In this document: piece by piece, positions 57,462-64,000 of the stretch
How positions within the stretch are numbered: position 1 is the stretch's first letter
Layout of the letters: each line of letters starts with the position of its first letter
NCBI GenBank assembly: GCA_002354805.1
Contig: DEMH01000010.1
Coordinates: forward strand, 124,001-188,000
Source of the DNA: Gammaproteobacteria bacterium UBA2675
GTDB taxonomy: Bacteria > Pseudomonadota > Gammaproteobacteria > Pseudomonadales > Pseudohongiellaceae
Direction: 5' to 3'
DNA length: 64,000 bases
The notes under the pieces: model-generated
Told to the model about the DNA's origin: nothing
Databases searched by the model: none
The model's input: only the letters and a program-made list of their open reading frames with translations
Position numbers and translations under genes: made by a program

Positions 57462-60400
57462 ATGCTAGTTCTTCCCGGCAGCACCGCTCATTCCGACTTC
57501 AGACTTCGCAAACTGCTCCGCGGCGTTCAGCAGGACCTGCCAGCAGTAACGGCAATTCACTCGCGATTTGTCCATCTGGTTGACTGCGACGCACCCATGG
57601 CAAGCGAGCAGCTGGAGATTCTGGGACAGTTACTTGCTTATGGCGACATGGCAGAAGAAACGCAGGGCAGTGCCCAGGGCGTGTACCGGCTGGTTGTGCC
57701 GCGCCCGGGCACCATCTCGCCCTGGTCGAGCAAGGCGACTGACATTGTCCGCAATTGTGGTCTGACAGACGTTGCCCGCCTGGAGCGCGGCATTGAATGG
57801 CATGTCACGGTCGAAGGCTCGCTGAGCGATGATGAGCTGATACTGCTTGATACCCACCTGCACGACAAGATGACCCAGGCCGTCCTGAATGAAGTGGAGC
57901 AGGCCGCTCAGCTGTTTACCCATGCCGAGCCGGCCGCCATGGCGCAGGTTGATGTGCTGGGCAAGGGCCGTCAGGCGCTGGTGAGCGCCAACCGTGAGCT
58001 CGGTCTGGCGCTGGCCGATGATGAAATCGATTATTTGGTGGAGGCCTTCACTAACCTTGGCCGAAATCCCAACGATGTAGAGCTGATGATGTTTGCTCAG
58101 GCCAATTCCGAGCATTGCCGGCACAAGATATTTAACGCCAGCTGGACTATCGATGGCATAGATCAGGATCTGTCGCTGTTTGCCATGATCCGCAACACGC
58201 ACGCCAAATCTCCGGACAACGTTCTGTCTGCCTACAAGGACAATGCGGCCGTCATGAGTGGCAGCGTTGCGGGGCGTTTTTTCCCGCAGCCGCTCACGCA
58301 TGAATACACCTATACAGAGGAACCCATCCACATTCTCATGAAGGTGGAGACACATAATCACCCGACCGCCATCGCGCCATTCCCGGGCGCGGCAACCGGC
58401 AGCGGTGGTGAAATCCGTGACGAAGGTGCTACCGGCACAGGCGCCAAACCCAAAGCGGGTCTGTGCGGTTTCAGCGTGTCCAATCTGCGCATACCGGCAT
58501 TGCCACAGCCCTGGGAAGAAGATTTCGGTCGCCCGCCGCACATCGTCTCGGCACTGGATATCATGCTGGAAGGTCCGATTGGTGCGGCTGCCTTCAATAA
58601 CGAATTTGGCCGGCCCAATCTCTGCGGTTATTTCCGTACCTATGAGGAGTCGGTGCCTGCGGTAGATGGCAATGAAGTGCGTGGTTACCACAAGCCCATC
58701 ATGATTGCTGGTGGTATCGGCAATATTCGTGAGTCGCATGTGCAGAAGCAGCCCTTTGCGCCAGGGGCCAGACTGATCGTGCTGGGCGGTCCGGCCATGC
58801 TGATCGGGCTCGGTGGCGGTGCGGCCTCGTCGATGGCAGCCGGATCCGGCAGTGCCGATCTGGATTTTGCCTCTGTGCAGCGCGAAAACCCGGAAATCGA
58901 ACGTCGCTGCCAGGAAGTCATCGATCGCTGCTGGCAGATGGGCGACAACAATCCGATTGCCTTCATTCACGACGTCGGTGCCGGTGGCCTGTCCAACGCG
59001 CTGCCCGAGCTGGTTAAAGACGGCGAGCGTGGTGGTCGTTTTGATCTGCGTCAGGTGCCGAACGCGGAATCGGGCATGTCGCCACTGGAAATCTGGTGTA
59101 ACGAAGCACAGGAGCGTTATGTGCTGGCGGTTATGCCCGATCGTCTGGCCGACTTCGAAGCCATCTGCAAACGTGAACGTTGCCCCTTCGCGGTAGTGGG
59201 TGAGGCGACTGAAGAGAAACATATTGCGCTGGACGACAGCCACTTCGGCAACCGTCCGATTGACCTGCCGATGTCAGTGCTGTTTGGCAAACCCCCGCGT
59301 ATGCACCGCGATGTGCGCAGCGAGACGGTACGCACCGTGGGACTGGATACGGCCCAGATTGAGCTCGATGATGCGCTTGAGCGGGTGTTGAGTCTGCCAG
59401 CAGTCGCCAGCAAGAATTTCCTGATTACCATTGGCGACCGCACCGTAACCGGTCTGGTGTCACGCGACCAGATGGTTGGGCCCTGGCAGGTACCGGTGGC
59501 TGATGCCGCCGTGACAGCCGCCTCTTTCGACAGCTATGCCGGTGAAGCCATGGCCATGGGCGAGCGAACGCCGATCGCACTGCTGGATGCGCCCGCATCA
59601 GGTCGCATGGCGGTTGCTGAAGCCATCACCAATATCGCCTCGGCCAGCATCAGGGACATTCGTGATATCAAACTGTCGGCAAACTGGATGGTGGCGGCTG
59701 GTCACACCGGAGAGGATGCGCGCCTGTACGAGACCGTTCGCGCGGTAGGTATGGAGCTGTGCCCGGCGCTGGGTATCTGTATTCCGGTCGGCAAGGACTC
59801 TATGTCCATGCGCACGGTCTGGAAGGAGAACGGCGAGGCAAAGAGCAACACCGCACCGTTGTCATTGATAGTGTCGGCCTTTGCGCCGGTTCAGGATGTA
59901 CGCAGGACCATCACCCCACAGCTGAGGCTGGAGCGGGGCGATACCGAGCTGCTGTTGCTGGATCTGGGGCGTGGCCGCAACCGCATGGGCGGCTCGGCGC
60001 TGGCGCAGGTTTACCGCGAGCTCGGTGAAACACCAGCCGACCTGGACAGTCCTGAAGATCTGAAAAATTTCTTTGGTCTGATCCAGCAGCTTAACGCCGA
60101 CGGCCTGCTGCTGGCCTATCACGACCGCTCTGATGGCGGTCTGATCACGACATTGCTGGAGATGGCGTTTGCGGGACACTGTGGTCTGGATATCCAGCTG
60201 GCGGAGCTGCTCTCCTCGGATCAGGACGTTCAGCCTACGGAGATAGACGTGCTGTTCAACGAAGAACCAGGCGCCGTGCTGCAGGTGTCGTCGGCGCAGC
60301 TGAACCAGGTTATCAGCCTGGTCGAAGAGTTTGGCCTGTCCGACTGTGCCTGTGTACTCGGCCGGCCAGTAGCTGGCGACCAGATTCGCATTTTCAATTC

Positions 60401-61382
60401 AGGGCGCCTGCTGCTCGACACCACACGCACACATTGCCAGCAGGTCTGGGCCCGCACCAGTTACGAAATGCAGGCCTTGCGGGACAATCCGGAGTGTGCC
60501 GAGCAGGAATACGAACGCCTTGCTGACAAAAAAGACCCGGGCCTGCATGCGCGACTCAGCTTTGATGTGAACGAGAATATTTCTGCGCCGTACATAAATA
60601 CCGGCGTACGTCCCGCCGTAGCCGTCCTGCGTGAGCAGGGCGTAAATGGTCATGTGGAAATGGCAGCGGCGTTTGATCGAGCCGGTTTCAAGGCTGTTGA
60701 TGTGCACATGAGTGATCTGCTCAGCGGCGCCGTAGCTCTGGATGCGTTCAACGTACTGGCCGCCTGCGGCGGCTTCTCTTACGGCGACGTGCTGGGAGCC
60801 GGCGGTGGCTGGGCCAAGTCTGTGCTGTTTAATGAACCACTGCGACGCCAGTTTGAAGCCTTCTTCAAACGAGACAACACACTGTCGCTGGGCATCTGCA
60901 ATGGCTGTCAGATGATGTCATTGCTGCACGAGCTGATCCCGGGCGCGGAGAACTGGCCGCGCTTCGAACGCAATCGTTCTGAGCAGTTTGAGGCTCGTGT
61001 CAGTCTGCTGAAGGTACCAGATTCACCCTCGGTGTTTTTCACCGGCATGAAAGATTCTGTATTCCCGGTTGCCGTGGCGCATGGAGAAGGGCGGGCGCAG
61101 TTCGCTGACGCCACCCAGCGCGCGCAGTTGAAGGCTGCATCAGGCATTGCCGTTGCCTACGTAGACAACTATGGTGAAGTGACGGAGCACTACCCCGAGA
61201 ATCCCAACGGTTCGCCAGCCGGCATTGCCGGAGTCTGCAGTCGCGATGGACGTGTCACCATCATGATGCCGCACCCGGAGCGTGTGTTCCGTGCCGTACA
61301 GAACTCATGGCATCCGGCGGAGTGGCAGGAAGACGCCCCGACGCTGAGAATGTTCCGTAACGCCCGAGCCTGGTTGAAGTAA
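57462..61382 (+). CDS. purL: Phosphoribosylformylglycinamidine synthase
   Basis: PurL converts FGAR to FGAM in the fourth step of purine synthesis. The 1306-residue protein is the large form with N-terminal, FGAM-synthase and glutaminase domains in one chain (E. coli 1295), typical of Gammaproteobacteria. Features include [44 protein letters not shown], the second synthase half with GKDSMSMRT, and the C-terminal glutaminase with nucleophile C1146 (GICNGCQMM) and a His in [12 protein letters not shown] at 57462 is the family's normal start. Its stop overlaps the next gene's ATG by one base. Confidence 0.97.
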   Translation: MLVLPGSTAHSDFRLRKLLRGVQQDLPAVTAIHSRFVHLVDCDAPMASEQLEILGQLLAYGDMAEETQGSAQGVYRLVVPRPGTISPWSSKATDIVRNCGLTDVARLERGIEWHVTVEGSLSDDELILLDTHLHDKMTQAVLNEVEQAAQLFTHAEPAAMAQVDVLGKGRQALVSANRELGLALADDEIDYLVEAFTNLGRNPNDVELMMFAQANSEHCRHKIFNASWTIDGIDQDLSLFAMIRNTHAKSPDNVLSAYKDNAAVMSGSVAGRFFPQPLTHEYTYTEEPIHILMKVETHNHPTAIAPFPGAATGSGGEIRDEGATGTGAKPKAGLCGFSVSNLRIPALPQPWEEDFGRPPHIVSALDIMLEGPIGAAAFNNEFGRPNLCGYFRTYEESVPAVDGNEVRGYHKPIMIAGGIGNIRESHVQKQPFAPGARLIVLGGPAMLIGLGGGAASSMAAGSGSADLDFASVQRENPEIERRCQEVIDRCWQMGDNNPIAFIHDVGAGGLSNALPELVKDGERGGRFDLRQVPNAESGMSPLEIWCNEAQERYVLAVMPDRLADFEAICKRERCPFAVVGEATEEKHIALDDSHFGNRPIDLPMSVLFGKPPRMHRDVRSETVRTVGLDTAQIELDDALERVLSLPAVASKNFLITIGDRTVTGLVSRDQMVGPWQVPVADAAVTAASFDSYAGEAMAMGERTPIALLDAPASGRMAVAEAITNIASASIRDIRDIKLSANWMVAAGHTGEDARLYETVRAVGMELCPALGICIPVGKDSMSMRTVWKENGEAKSNTAPLSLIVSAFAPVQDVRRTITPQLRLERGDTELLLLDLGRGRNRMGGSALAQVYRELGETPADLDSPEDLKNFFGLIQQLNADGLLLAYHDRSDGGLITTLLEMAFAGHCGLDIQLAELLSSDQDVQPTEIDVLFNEEPGAVLQVSSAQLNQVISLVEEFGLSDCACVLGRPVAGDQIRIFNSGRLLLDTTRTHCQQVWARTSYEMQALRDNPECAEQEYERLADKKDPGLHARLSFDVNENISAPYINTGVRPAVAVLREQGVNGHVEMAAAFDRAGFKAVDVHMSDLLSGAVALDAFNVLAACGGFSYGDVLGAGGGWAKSVLFNEPLRRQFEAFFKRDNTLSLGICNGCQMMSLLHELIPGAENWPRFERNRSEQFEARVSLLKVPDSPSVFFTGMKDSVFPVAVAHGEGRAQFADATQRAQLKAASGIAVAYVDNYGEVTEHYPENPNGSPAGIAGVCSRDGRVTIMMPHPERVFRAVQNSWHPAEWQEDAPTLRMFRNARAWLK

Positions 61383-61693
61383 TGCTGAAACTGACTTTTT
61401 ACGTGCCCGAGTCCCATCTTGAACCGGTCAAGCAGGCTGTGTTCGAGGCGGGTGCAGGCCGTATTGGCGATTATGACAGCTGTTGCTGGCTGGTCGCCGG
61501 TCAGGGCCAGTTCCGGCCACTGGATGGTGCCAATCCCTTTATTGGTTCGCAGGGTGAGCTGGAGACGGTCAGTGAGTACCGTGTGGAGATGATTTGTACG
61601 GAAACCTGTGTCGAGGCGGCCATCAAGGCACTGAAAGCGTCCCATCCCTACGAAGAACCTGCCTACGATGTCGTGGCGCTGCTGCCGTACTGA
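61382..61693 (+). CDS. NIF3/YqfO middle-domain-like small protein
   Basis: The 103-residue protein is like the inserted domain of NIF3/YqfO proteins standing alone. It has LTFYVPESHLEPVKQAVFEAGAGRIGDYDSCCW at the start, a FRPLDGANPFIGSQGELE loop and SHPYEEPAYDVVAL at the end. This compact PII/CutA-like fold is found as single-domain proteins in many Gammaproteobacteria, with no proven role. The ATG overlaps the purL stop (TAATG), so it is co-translated with purL. A link to purine synthesis is suggested only by that coupling. Confidence 0.8.
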   Translation: MLKLTFYVPESHLEPVKQAVFEAGAGRIGDYDSCCWLVAGQGQFRPLDGANPFIGSQGELETVSEYRVEMICTETCVEAAIKALKASHPYEEPAYDVVALLPY

Positions 61694-61770
61694 CCAGTCT
61701 CACCGAGTCGGCTCACTGCTGACGGCATAACTGAATACATTCATCCCCAACTTATGACGCTTTGTCGCAG

Positions 61771-61815
61771 TTGTGACACAATTTGTTGCAGGTTCCAGGT
61801 TTGGTGACGTATGAT
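61771..61815 (+). promoter_or_regulatory. Promoter and palindrome of the candidate small RNA
   Basis: -35 TTGCAG (61786-61791), 18 bases and -10 TATGAT (61810-61815) make a good sigma-70 promoter with a start near 61822. Just upstream, TTGTG-A-CACAA (61771-61781) is a perfect 11-base palindrome, a possible regulator site. Confidence 0.5.
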
Positions 61816-61821
61816 CGGCCC

Positions 61822-62028
61822 CGAGTAGCGACAAGACTACCATCAAGGGGACGCAAGCCGAGCCAGGTACGAAATGCGCCAAGCGAGGCAAAGCCCGCCA
61901 TGCAGGGAGCTCAAGGATAAAGAGCGGTTCTTCCGGCCGCTGGGTAAACGGACATTACACGCAGGATGCGAGCAGGACGCAAACGGCCGCGCAGGGACGC
62001 AGAGGCCAACTGCCAACAATGCAGTCTT
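61822..62028 (+). ncRNA. Candidate GGA-rich small RNA (CsrB/RsmZ-like)
   Basis: This segment has no open reading frame of note but holds seven GGA triplets on the plus strand (near 61850, 61907, 61916, 61951, 61965, 61976, 61996), five of them in AGGA or GGGA context, and few on the other strand. Short hairpins are seen (GTAG/CTAC at 61825-61840, AGCGG/CCGCT near 61923-61941). RNAs that sequester CsrA/RsmA have repeated GGA in hairpin loops. The promoter in front supports transcription. A weak terminator hairpin (ACTGC/GCAGT, 62009-62025, then CTTTC) may end it. The call rests on pattern only. Confidence 0.35.
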
Positions 62029-62607
62029 TCAGCTCTGGCTGATCAACTGAATATCCGCCTTTCTCTCTGGCGAATACCTCACATCAAACATCCTCACCGG
62101 ATAGTGCTGTTTGCGTCTATCCTCGAAGTACAGCTCCAGCGTCTTTCGAACGACGGCAAAGGCTATGTTGTCCCAGGGCACTTCGTGCTCTCTGAACAGT
62201 TTGACTTCAAGGCTTTCCTCACCGGGGTCGAAGTCCAGGCTGGCAAGATCCGCGCGGAAAAACACATATACCTGATTAATTACAGGCAGGTTGAACAGCG
62301 CATACAGGCTGTCTGAGGGCAGTTGCAGCCTGGCACCAGCTTCCTCGTGGGTTTCCCGGATGGCGCCTTCCAGAGTGGTCTCACCATTCTCCAGAAAGCC
62401 GGCAGGCAGCGTCCAGTAGCCTTTGCGGGGCTCAATGGCCCGTCGGCACAACAGAACCTGATCCTGCCACACTGGCAGTGTGCCCACGACGTTGTTGGGG
62501 TTCTGATAATAAACCTTGTCACAGGGGAGGCAGCAATAACGCAGCTTGTCATCGCCGGGCGGTATGTGATGTGTTATCGGGCCGGCACATTGAGGGCAAA
62601 ATTTCAT
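62029..62607 (-). CDS. Nudix hydrolase with N-terminal zinc ribbon
   Basis: The 192-residue enzyme begins with a zinc ribbon (CPQC at about 4-7 and CCLPC at about 25-29) and carries the Nudix box GFLENGETTLEGAIRETHEEAGA (about 70-92) with all catalytic Glu residues. Members of the zinc-ribbon Nudix group include NADH pyrophosphatase relatives and ADP-ribose hydrolases; the exact nucleotide cannot be chosen. It is last in a minus-strand run with pspB, pspC and DUF3135 and starts 43 bases after DUF3135. Confidence 0.85.
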   Translation of the reverse strand: MKFCPQCAGPITHHIPPGDDKLRYCCLPCDKVYYQNPNNVVGTLPVWQDQVLLCRRAIEPRKGYWTLPAGFLENGETTLEGAIRETHEEAGARLQLPSDSLYALFNLPVINQVYVFFRADLASLDFDPGEESLEVKLFREHEVPWDNIAFAVVRKTLELYFEDRRKQHYPVRMFDVRYSPERKADIQLISQS

Positions 62608-62650
62608 GAAATATCAGGCAGTAACCGTTGACGCTGAATTGGCGGCACGC

Positions 62651-63016
62651 TCAGTGTCTGGTAGGCGTGCCGGGTGTATCGTTTTGCTTTCTGGCAGCAG
62701 AATCGAGGGGCAGAATATCAGCTTTCGGGCCGCCTTGTCTCGCTTTGACAGCGTCGATCGGGTTGTTGAGGCAGAAGTTCAGTTCAGAGAACGAGTCCTG
62801 CATCATGTTGGAAAGCTTCAGAAAGGCGGCAGTTGGATTGCCAGCGCGGCGCAGCTCCATGTTGATTCTGAACTGCAGTCCGGCCAGGCGGCGCTGAGTG
62901 TCGGAAGAGGCTGAGGCGACCAGTTCCGAGGTCAGTTTGTTGCGCAACCGGTCCAGTGCATCGGGGTCTTCCCGATGCATGGCCAGCAAGGTATCGAAGT
63001 CCGGCAGTTTTGCCAT
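62651..63016 (-). CDS. DUF3135-domain protein
   Basis: The 121-residue helical protein matches the DUF3135 pattern: LPDFDTLLAMHREDPDALDRLRNKL at the start, LAGLQFRINMELRRAGNPTAAFLKLSNMMQDSF in the middle, and a short charged tail. The function is unknown. It lies six bases after pspC, so it belongs to the same operon; in other Gammaproteobacteria it is also found near Psp or stress genes. Confidence 0.8.
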   Translation of the reverse strand: MAKLPDFDTLLAMHREDPDALDRLRNKLTSELVASASSDTQRRLAGLQFRINMELRRAGNPTAAFLKLSNMMQDSFSELNFCLNNPIDAVKARQGGPKADILPLDSAARKQNDTPGTPTRH

Positions 63017-63022
63017 GGCCGA

Positions 63023-63769
63023 TCAGATCCTGTTGATTTCACAATGCAACCGGAACTGCTTGGATGTGATAAACGCTTCAACTTCCTGTAAGCGCTGTTC
63101 TGTGGCTCGCAGATTGTTGACACAATCGTCAACGTTTGCTTTGTATTGCGCAGCTTCTGCGGCTCTATCCTGCGTTCTCTGGGTGCCCTGAGTTCCTTTT
63201 TTACTTACTTTGGGCTCCTTGTCAAGCACAATCCAGAGGATCACATATGCCCAGAGAGTCAGACCTCCCACGATAAACAACGACAGGAAGGTAATCAGGC
63301 GCACCAGGAAGGTACTGATACCCAGGTAATCCGCAATCCCTGCACAGACACCGGCTATACGCACATTGCGTCGGCTGCGGTAGAACGGGCGCTTCAGATT
63401 GAATCGACCTGTCCCTGTTGCTTCCTGCGCGGGCTCACTTTCTACCCTGTCATCAGTGGGCCTGTAGCCCGCTTCGCGTTCAGCTTCGCGCATGACTGCT
63501 TCTGTGTCATCGCGCTTGCGGGAGATTGCGGCTTTCAGTCGGGCAGGTCGCTCTTCATCTTCGATCAGCCAGTACAGCAGAAAGTAGGCGATCAGCAGAA
63601 TCGGAGAGACCAGACAGGCAATCAGGTAGATGACACGAACCAGAGCCGCCGGTACTTCCAGGTATCGCGCAAATCCAGCGCAGACACCCAGCAGTTTGCG
63701 GTTATCCCGGTCCAGCGCCAGTTTCGGGCGTGGGCGGGTGAAGGCGCCTTGATCATTTTGACTGCTCAT
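63023..63769 (-). CDS. pspC: Phage-shock protein C-like protein with two PspC domains
   Basis: PspC is an inner-membrane protein that senses envelope stress with PspB and releases PspA control. The 248-residue protein is double the usual length and carries two PspC domains. The first (about 18-75) has LLGVCAGFARYLEVPAALVRVIY; the second (about 130-190) has IAGVCAGIADYLGISTFLVRLITFLSLF. Each ends in a membrane span. A charged, probably coiled-coil tail follows. GGAGGG precedes the ATG, and the gene overlaps pspB by 17 bases. Confidence 0.85.
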   Translation of the reverse strand: MSSQNDQGAFTRPRPKLALDRDNRKLLGVCAGFARYLEVPAALVRVIYLIACLVSPILLIAYFLLYWLIEDEERPARLKAAISRKRDDTEAVMREAEREAGYRPTDDRVESEPAQEATGTGRFNLKRPFYRSRRNVRIAGVCAGIADYLGISTFLVRLITFLSLFIVGGLTLWAYVILWIVLDKEPKVSKKGTQGTQRTQDRAAEAAQYKANVDDCVNNLRATEQRLQEVEAFITSKQFRLHCEINRI

Positions 63770-63989
63770 GCTGTTCCCTCCAGCCCGGCACCTCAGCGTC
63801 GAGTATCGCTTCCAGCGTGTCGATACGCTGGTTCATCGTATCCGCCAACTTACTCAGCTCATTCAGAGTGTAGGTCTGAGCGGCAGCCGGCAATTGCTTC
63901 TCCTTGCGCCGGTACAGCAGAACCACCCAGATTGTCACGAATGTGCCGCCAATGGAGACGAGCGCTATGACAAATTCAAAGAATTCCAT
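63753..63989 (-). CDS. pspB: Phage-shock protein B
   Basis: The 78-residue protein has one N-terminal span (about 6-25, FVIALVSIGGTFVTIWVVLLY), then a basic RRKEKQ and a helical C-terminus with LNELSKLADTMNQRIDTLEAIL, which matches PspB's leucine-zipper-like part. With PspC it signals inner-membrane damage. Only 11 bases lie upstream before the window edge, so the promoter and any pspA are outside. The start ATG is near the edge but complete. Confidence 0.82.
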   Translation of the reverse strand: MEFFEFVIALVSIGGTFVTIWVVLLYRRKEKQLPAAAQTYTLNELSKLADTMNQRIDTLEAILDAEVPGWREQHEQSK

Positions 63990-64000
63990 GACCGGGGTCC

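Noticed and set aside
57630..59243. 537-codon open frame on the minus strand within purL
   Set aside because: It lies wholly antisense to the well-supported purL coding frame and has no recognisable domain; long antisense frames are common opposite GC-rich genes.
61849..62000. Cyclic-di-GMP-I riboswitch, suggested by repeated GGACGCA and GCAAAGCC phrases
   Set aside because: The motif order does not match the riboswitch core, and the next gene is on the opposite strand, so nothing downstream could be controlled.

Overview
The window looks like chromosomal DNA of a free-living, aerobic Gammaproteobacterium, probably marine and not an enterobacterium. The main evidence is one gammaproteobacterial housekeeping block in conserved order (iscR, iscS, ndk, rlmN, rodZ, ispG, hisS, yfgM, bamB, der), supported by the large glutaminase-fused PurL, YaeQ, PspB/PspC and TonB-dependent receptors. 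The species cannot be named from sequence alone. No phage, insertion sequence, CRISPR array or integron was seen.

Layout. 1-2.9 kb: the N-terminal two thirds of a YbiO-like mechanosensitive channel (cut by the window edge) and a PadR regulator/HAAS membrane protein pair whose promoter carries two matching inverted repeats. 2.9-7.1 kb: a TonB-dependent receptor followed at once by a Tat-exported propeller-like protein. 7.3-13.6 kb: yaeQ, a crotonase, tRNA-Leu(CAA), queA, mdh, a LytS/LytTR two-component pair and an Lrp/AsnC regulator. 13.9-19.5 kb: leuA, an ECF sigma/anti-sigma/periplasmic coiled-coil operon, a zinc-ribbon protein and a PHP phosphoesterase. 19.6-29.9 kb: the isc-to-der block, which lacks iscU, iscA, hscBA, fdx and pilF at their usual places. 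29.9-41.5 kb: a lipoprotein hydrolase, an MBL-fold hydrolase, DoxX, RodA, a chemoreceptor, a DsbA-like protein, xseA, guaB-guaA and a TerB-like protein. 41.7-47.8 kb: a secreted esterase-like protein, YceI, and an iron-uptake cluster (OB-fold-like protein, siderophore receptor, PepSY membrane protein) around a Fur-like box. 47.8-51.5 kb: an uncharacterised ATP-grasp ligase plus peptidase-like operon and a DUF3817 protein. 51.7-64 kb: ilvD, a secreted methyltransferase-like protein, a glutaredoxin-MauE fusion, DUF2254, tadA, purL, a NIF3/YqfO-like protein, a probable small RNA, and a pspB-pspC-DUF3135-nudix operon.

How it fits together. Most genes are core metabolism (leucine/valine/isoleucine, purines, isoprenoids, TCA), tRNA and rRNA modification, and envelope assembly. 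The parts most worth attention are: the isc remnant, where IscR keeps its cluster ligands and its operator while IscS lacks the C-terminal tail that docks IscU; a GGA-rich non-coding segment with its own promoter that could be a CsrA/RsmA-titrating RNA; and the two-gene ATP-grasp/peptidase-like operon, which matches no pathway I can name. All start sites were chosen by eye from ribosome-binding sites and family length.
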